A DNA stretch of 10,344 nt from NCBI GenBank assembly GCA_027079895.1, contig JALWUZ010000764.1, forward strand, positions 1 to 10,344. Reading direction: 5' to 3'. The translations under genes were made by a program, and so were the position numbers. This document shows, piece after piece, positions 7,278 through 10,344 of the stretch. Position 1 is the stretch's first letter, and every line of letters starts with the position of its first letter. The stretch is from Anaerolineae bacterium. GTDB taxonomy: Bacteria; Chloroflexota; Anaerolineae; B4-G1. The notes under the pieces are model-generated. The model was not told where the DNA came from. It saw only the letters and a list, made by a program, of their open reading frames with translations, and ran no database searches.

Positions 7278-8393
7278 TCACAATGCCAGATTGACGATCT
7301 CCATTATGTCCATCACCTTCAACCGTTCCTCCAACCCCTGCACCTTGACCGCGTCCACCAGCGTCAGCAGGCAGAAGGGGCAGGCGACTGCCAGGATTTC
7401 CGCTCCGGTGTCGGCGGCCTCATGCACCCGTTGGAACGCCAGCCGTTCCTCCTTATTCGTCCCCTCGACCCACATCCGCCCGCCGCCTCCCTCGCAGCAC
7501 AGACTCCGCTCCCGGTTCCGGTCCATCTCCACCAACTCGACGCCGGGGATGGCCTTGATGATCGCCCGCGGCTCCTCGAACACTCCGTTCTGCTTCCCCA
7601 GGAAACAGGGGTCGTGGTAAGTCACCTTTGCCTTCACCTCTTTGGTGAACTTGAGCCGGCCCTGCTCGATCAACTCGGCCACCAACTGCGTGTAGTGCAA
7701 CACCTCGATGTCGTCGAACCCGTACTCGTTCTTGAAGGTGTTGAAACAATGCGGTGAGGTCGTCACCAGGCGGTCGGCCCCGACGCTGCGGATTAACTCC
7801 CCGTTCTCCTCGACCAGCATCTCGAACAGCCCCTCTTCGCCCATCCGGCGCACCTCGTTACCGCAACAATTCTCGTCGGTTCCCAGCGTGCCGAAATCCA
7901 CCCCGGCCTCGGTCAACGCCCGCGCCAACGCCCTGGCGACCGGCTGCACCCGCAGGTCGTAAGACGGGATACAACCGACGTGATAGAGCACGCTGCACCC
8001 CTGACGGGCGTCCTTGATCTCCATCCCCTGTGCCCAGGCGGAACGGTCCTCCCGTGCCATGCCGTTGGGGTTTCCCTGGCGGAAAATGCCCATCAACGCC
8101 GTGCCGATTGTCTCCGGTATGCGTCCGCTTTCCACCAACTGCCCCCGCAGGCTGATGATCAACTCCGCCGGACGCACGTCCTTGGGGCAGCGCACCACAC
8201 AGGTGAAACAGGTCGTGCAATCCCACAACTCCGGGTGCGCATGCACGTCCAACTCCGGCTCCACCAGCATGTTGTAGATCATACTGCGGATATTCAACTC
8301 CGTCTTCCGCGCCAGCGGACAACCGCCGGTGCATTTCCCGCACTGAATACAACCGAAGAGTTCCAACTGCTCGGTAATCGGCTCCGTCTTCAA
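7278..8393 (-). CDS. HdrC-HdrB fusion (HdrD-like heterodisulfide reductase subunit)
   Basis: A 371-residue fusion. The N-terminal HdrC-like part has two ferredoxin sets, C15/C18/C21/C25 (CIQCGKCTGGC) and C59/C62/C65/C69. The HdrB-like part has two CCG (DUF224) motifs: C141, C176-C177, S213-P-H-C216; and C263, C299-C300, C338-P-F-C341. In HdrB these motifs bind the non-cubane [4Fe-4S] pair that splits the disulfide. The second motif is complete, but the first has Ser at 213 where Cys is expected. The natural substrate may be a heterodisulfide, another thiol or disulfide, or an electron-transfer partner; GlpC/LutA-type proteins share the fold. The start is placed at the TTG at 8393 because AGGAGG (8400-8405) sits six bases upstream and the cysteine motif then begins at residue 15, as usual. 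An ATG at 8441 in frame lies inside the restriction gene and is less likely. hdrA follows after six bases. Confidence 0.88.
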   Translation of the reverse strand: MKTEPITEQLELFGCIQCGKCTGGCPLARKTELNIRSMIYNMLVEPELDVHAHPELWDCTTCFTCVVRCPKDVRPAELIISLRGQLVESGRIPETIGTALMGIFRQGNPNGMAREDRSAWAQGMEIKDARQGCSVLYHVGCIPSYDLRVQPVARALARALTEAGVDFGTLGTDENCCGNEVRRMGEEGLFEMLVEENGELIRSVGADRLVTTSPHCFNTFKNEYGFDDIEVLHYTQLVAELIEQGRLKFTKEVKAKVTYHDPCFLGKQNGVFEEPRAIIKAIPGVELVEMDRNRERSLCCEGGGGRMWVEGTNKEERLAFQRVHEAADTGAEILAVACPFCLLTLVDAVKVQGLEERLKVMDIMEIVNLAL

Positions 8394-8399
8394 TGCCTG

Positions 8400-8405
8400 C
8401 CTCCT
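8400..8405 (-). promoter_or_regulatory. Ribosome binding site that sets the hdrCB TTG start
   Basis: AGGAGG on the minus strand, six bases before the TTG at 8393. It is a full consensus Shine-Dalgarno site lying in the 19-base gap after the restriction endonuclease stop. It argues for TTG 8393 over the in-frame ATG 8441, which would overlap the upstream gene by 29 bases. Confidence 0.75.
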
Positions 8406-8409
8406 CACC
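8404..8409. repeat. Left copy of a 6-bp direct repeat flanking the restriction-modification cassette
   Basis: Plus-strand CTCACC (GGTGAG on the coding strand) just after the endonuclease stop and overlapping the hdrCB ribosome site. It matches the copy at 10063-10068. Six bases in a Shine-Dalgarno-rich context can easily match by chance. Confidence 0.3.
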
Positions 8410-8412
8410 ACT

Positions 8413-9072
8413 CTAATCCGGTTTAGCGAGCCAAAAATCACGCACCCGCTCGAAATACCTTATCCTATCGTTGATTTTGGCTATCTCGCGGGGGTAGAAC
8501 TCGAACAACGCATCGCACAACTCGAGCATCCACCGCTTCCGCGAGTAGCCGTGGTTGACAGTGACCACATTCGAGTTGACGATTTGAATCTGCCCCCACC
8601 CCAACGCGCCGATCGTCAGACAATCCCATCCCAAGAACTCAATCGGCGTGAACCTCACCCCGGTGACAACCGCTCGCGTGGACTCTAGATGATAGTCCAC
8701 GATCAACAACACGAAATAGTTGGTATCCTCCTCGTAGAACCGTGCCAACCGCTGCACCGACGTCAAATTTGGCATATTGAACTTGGTGTCCGTCCGGTGC
8801 GTCTTCACGTCAACGACGTAATAGAATCCATCCACGTCCACGAAAGCCAAGTCAGCCATCGCCCTCCGCGCGAAGGCGACTGAATACTCCCGACACAGAT
8901 CTCCCAACACCGCCTTGAACTCATCCCGCAGCACGCTCTCGATTGCATCCCCCACCGCGCGAGTGCTGCCGGCGGTACTCGGAGACAGAAACACCGCGTG
9001 GGAATTGAGCACCTCTTGTACCTTGCGCTCGATCTCCCGATACGCCCCGGAGTAGAAAATCGGACTCTTCAT
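8413..9072 (-). CDS. Type II restriction endonuclease, PD-(D/E)XK fold
   Basis: A 219-residue protein directly downstream of a DNA methyltransferase, with a stop-to-start gap of only three bases, which is the main reason for calling it the cognate endonuclease. The catalytic pattern is D74 (ADLAFVD), then D88-V-K90 (YYVVDVKTH), with E45 on a preceding helix. This matches the PD-(D/E)XK metal site. The spacing is very close to EcoRV, whose E45, D74, D90 and K92 are established active-site residues, and the segment after K90 (KFNMPNLTSV) lies where EcoRV has KFTLGGYTSF. I infer an EcoRV-like fold, but the recognition sequence cannot be read from this. Base composition is lower than in the neighbours: about 54% G+C over 8461-8820 by hand count. 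It ends with TAG at 8413, just before the hdrCB ribosome site. The start ATG at 9072 has CCAGG upstream within the methyltransferase end. Confidence 0.78.
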   Translation of the reverse strand: MKSPIFYSGAYREIERKVQEVLNSHAVFLSPSTAGSTRAVGDAIESVLRDEFKAVLGDLCREYSVAFARRAMADLAFVDVDGFYYVVDVKTHRTDTKFNMPNLTSVQRLARFYEEDTNYFVLLIVDYHLESTRAVVTGVRFTPIEFLGWDCLTIGALGWGQIQIVNSNVVTVNHGYSRKRWMLELCDALFEFYPREIAKINDRIRYFERVRDFWLAKPD

Positions 9073-9075
9073 CGC

Positions 9076-10062
9076 TCAAACCTGGAACAACGTCGGCTGC
9101 CTTCGCCGGCCGGTGGAGGCTACCTTCCGCTGCACGGCAAAAGTATTCCGCTCCCAGAACACACCGCCGACGTACCCCTGGATACCCCGGTCCGATTCCG
9201 CCATCTCCAACCGCTTCTCGGCGATGCAACAGTAAAACTCATCCACCTCGATCCCAATGTACCGCCGCCCCAACTTCTTCGCCACCACCGAGGTAGTGCC
9301 GGACCCCAGAAACGGGTCCAAAACCACATCCCCGACATTGGAACTGGCGAGAATCACTTTCGCCAACAACTTCTCCGGCTTTTGGGTCGGATGTACCGTG
9401 TTCTCCGGCATTGACCAGAACGGCACCGTCAAGTCGGTCCACACGTTGGAAGGATACGTCAACCGGAAACGGCCATCAACCCCCTCGCTCCAATCCCTGG
9501 GACGGCCATCATCCCCCACGTAAGGAGCGAGCACCCGCCGCTTCAACTTCACCGCCTCCACGTTGAACGTGTACTCATCCGACACCGTGCAGAACCAGAT
9601 GTCCTCCGCACAATTCTTCCAATTCCGCCGGGCTCCGCGTCCCTTTTCACGCTCCCAAGTAATCCGGTTGCGGACGATGAACAGCCGCTCGGTCGCCCGG
9701 TGAACCGCCGCCGATGACCGCCAGTCACTGCAAACATACAACGACCCCGTCGGCTTCAAAATCCGGGCCACCTTCACCAACCACGTCTCCAGCCACTCCT
9801 CGTACTCATCCAGCGAGAGCCCCGTAAACTTACTGTCACCAAAAGAGCGGGACAAGTTGTACGGCGGGTCGGCGAACACCAGATCAACCGACTGAGACGG
9901 CAGATAATCCAACGCCTCGAGCGCATCCTGACAGAGCGTGCGGTTCACCACCGCGGCCAACTCCACCGGCCCCGTCAGACGTGCCAACCGCTCCCGATAA
10001 AGCCGCCGCTCCTCATCGCTCAGCGTGACCGTCCTGTTCCGCGGTGACCGCTTTCCCCCCAT
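9076..10062 (-). CDS. Site-specific DNA adenine-N6 methyltransferase, beta class
   Basis: A 328-residue modification enzyme of the N6/N4 methyltransferase family. The catalytic DPPYN motif (IV) is at 65-69, and the AdoMet-binding DPFLGSGTT (motif I) at 249-257 is followed by RRYIGIEVD. HPTQKP at 224-229 precedes motif I. Catalytic motif first and AdoMet motif last is the beta order, and DPPY rather than SPPY favours adenine N6 over cytosine N4. The middle, roughly 110-215, should hold the target-recognition region. It should protect host DNA from the endonuclease encoded three bases downstream. The start is placed at ATG 10062, one base after the stop of the HdrA-like gene, giving a normal N-terminus; a longer frame up to 10230 would overlap that gene and encode an Arg/Trp-rich stretch unlike the family. 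The GGGGTGAG before it is close for a ribosome site, so translational coupling is likely. Sampled G+C is about 53%. Confidence 0.9.
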   Translation of the reverse strand: MGGKRSPRNRTVTLSDEERRLYRERLARLTGPVELAAVVNRTLCQDALEALDYLPSQSVDLVFADPPYNLSRSFGDSKFTGLSLDEYEEWLETWLVKVARILKPTGSLYVCSDWRSSAAVHRATERLFIVRNRITWEREKGRGARRNWKNCAEDIWFCTVSDEYTFNVEAVKLKRRVLAPYVGDDGRPRDWSEGVDGRFRLTYPSNVWTDLTVPFWSMPENTVHPTQKPEKLLAKVILASSNVGDVVLDPFLGSGTTSVVAKKLGRRYIGIEVDEFYCCIAEKRLEMAESDRGIQGYVGGVFWERNTFAVQRKVASTGRRRQPTLFQV

Positions 10063-10068
10063 CTCACC
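10063..10068. repeat. Right copy of a 6-bp direct repeat flanking the restriction-modification cassette
   Basis: Plus-strand CTCACC (GGTGAG on the coding strand) covering the TGA stop of the HdrA-like gene. Joining it to the copy at 8404-8409 with the cassette removed would put AGGAGG directly at that stop, followed by the hdrCB TTG. Confidence 0.3.
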
Positions 10069-10344
10069 CCAACCGCGCCAACACCTGCAACGCCGACGAG
10101 GCCGCCGCCTTCGCGTGCGCCACCGTGTCCGGGATGTCCTTCGGCCCCTGACACGTCCCCGCCAGAAACACCCCTTCCAAATTGGACTCCACCGGGCGGA
10201 ACTTGGGATGCGCCTCTTGGAAAAACCCATCCTCCGACCGCGCCAGGCCCCCCAGCGAATCGAACAGAGCCGCCGTCTTCGCCGCGTCGGAGCGCGGCAC
10301 GACCGCCGTCGCCAGAACCACCAAATCCGCCTCCACCTCGATCG
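10064..10344 (-). CDS. HdrA-like flavoprotein, C-terminal end (5' part beyond window)
   Basis: The last 92 or so codons of a gene entering from the right edge. The visible residues align with residues 401-485 of the complete HdrA here: EADLVVLA, DGFFQEAHPKFRPVE, GVFLAGTCQGPKDIPDT and AKAAASSAL are shared or nearly so. This is the end of the FAD fold. Unlike the other copy it stops seven residues after SSAL, so it has no C-terminal ferredoxin domain. It could be a shortened HdrA that shares the work with the full copy, one half of a split or doubled HdrA, or an HdrA trimmed during insertion of the restriction-modification genes that follow. The TGA lies one base before the methyltransferase ATG. 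No internal start is proposed: the frame is open to the edge and the GTG at 10336 falls in the middle of the fold. Confidence 0.85.
   Translation of the reverse strand, partial: IEVEADLVVLATAVVPRSDAAKTAALFDSLGGLARSEDGFFQEAHPKFRPVESNLEGVFLAGTCQGPKDIPDTVAHAKAAASSALQVLARLG
10088..10153. repeat. Near-identical coding block shared with 5832-5897
   Basis: The second copy of the block, inside the partial HdrA-like gene. Flanking sequence is still recognisably related but differs at many third positions, so identity is concentrated in this short stretch. Confidence 0.75.

Noticed and set aside
5616..7757. Very long open frame on the plus strand opposite hdrA and hdrCB
   Set aside because: The product is dominated by His, Arg, Gln, Pro and Leu with no recognisable domain, typical of the antisense of GC-rich genes. 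The minus-strand genes carry complete motifs.
9076..10230. Longer methyltransferase starting at 10230
   Set aside because: It would overlap the HdrA-like C-terminus for its whole extension and the added residues are an Arg/Trp-rich out-of-frame reading of that gene.

Overview
The window reads as one long, tightly packed gene array transcribed entirely from the minus strand (right to left here). Most of it is GC-rich: a hand count of 6001-6180 gives about 69% G+C. The genes are iron-sulfur and flavin proteins of the heterodisulfide reductase (Hdr) family plus a fumarate reductase/succinate dehydrogenase-like pair, which points to an anaerobic or facultatively anaerobic bacterium (or less likely an archaeon). 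The AAA/PD-(D/E)XK gene and the high GC would suit a Chloroflexota-type or Desulfobacterota-type genome, but nothing here proves the phylum.

Layout in transcription order: (1) 10344-10064, C-terminal end of an HdrA-like flavoprotein, cut by the window edge; (2) 10062-9076, beta-class adenine-N6 DNA methyltransferase; (3) 9072-8413, small type II restriction endonuclease; (4) 8393-7278, HdrC-HdrB fusion; (5) 7271-5568, complete HdrA; (6) 5495-5070, MvhD; (7) 5032-3920, FdhB/FrhB-like iron-sulfur protein; (8) 3908-3219, SdhB/FrdB-like protein with one [2Fe-2S] and two ferredoxin-type cysteine sets; (9) 3206-1584, SdhA/FrdA-like flavoprotein; (10) 1561-2, ATPase fused to a PD-(D/E)XK nuclease domain, cut at the left edge. 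Gaps are 1 to 37 bases except for 72 bases between hdrA and mvhD, which hold an inverted repeat. No stretch over 300 bases lacks a gene, and I saw no RNA gene, CRISPR array or transposase.

Working together (inference): MvhD and HdrA form the usual electron entry and flavin site, HdrCB carries the disulfide-reductase type clusters, the FdhB-like protein offers an extra entry or exit for electrons, and the FrdAB-like pair keeps every residue used for fumarate/succinate chemistry. With no membrane anchor gene present, the set looks like a soluble Hdr-linked fumarate reductase or succinate oxidase, comparable in parts to methanogen thiol:fumarate reductase but built from separate Hdr modules.

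The restriction-modification pair (about 54% G+C in the sampled part) sits exactly between the hdrA-like gene and hdrCB. It is flanked by a GGTGAG repeat whose collapse would restore a normal operon junction, so it looks like a foreign cassette inserted into an energy-metabolism operon.
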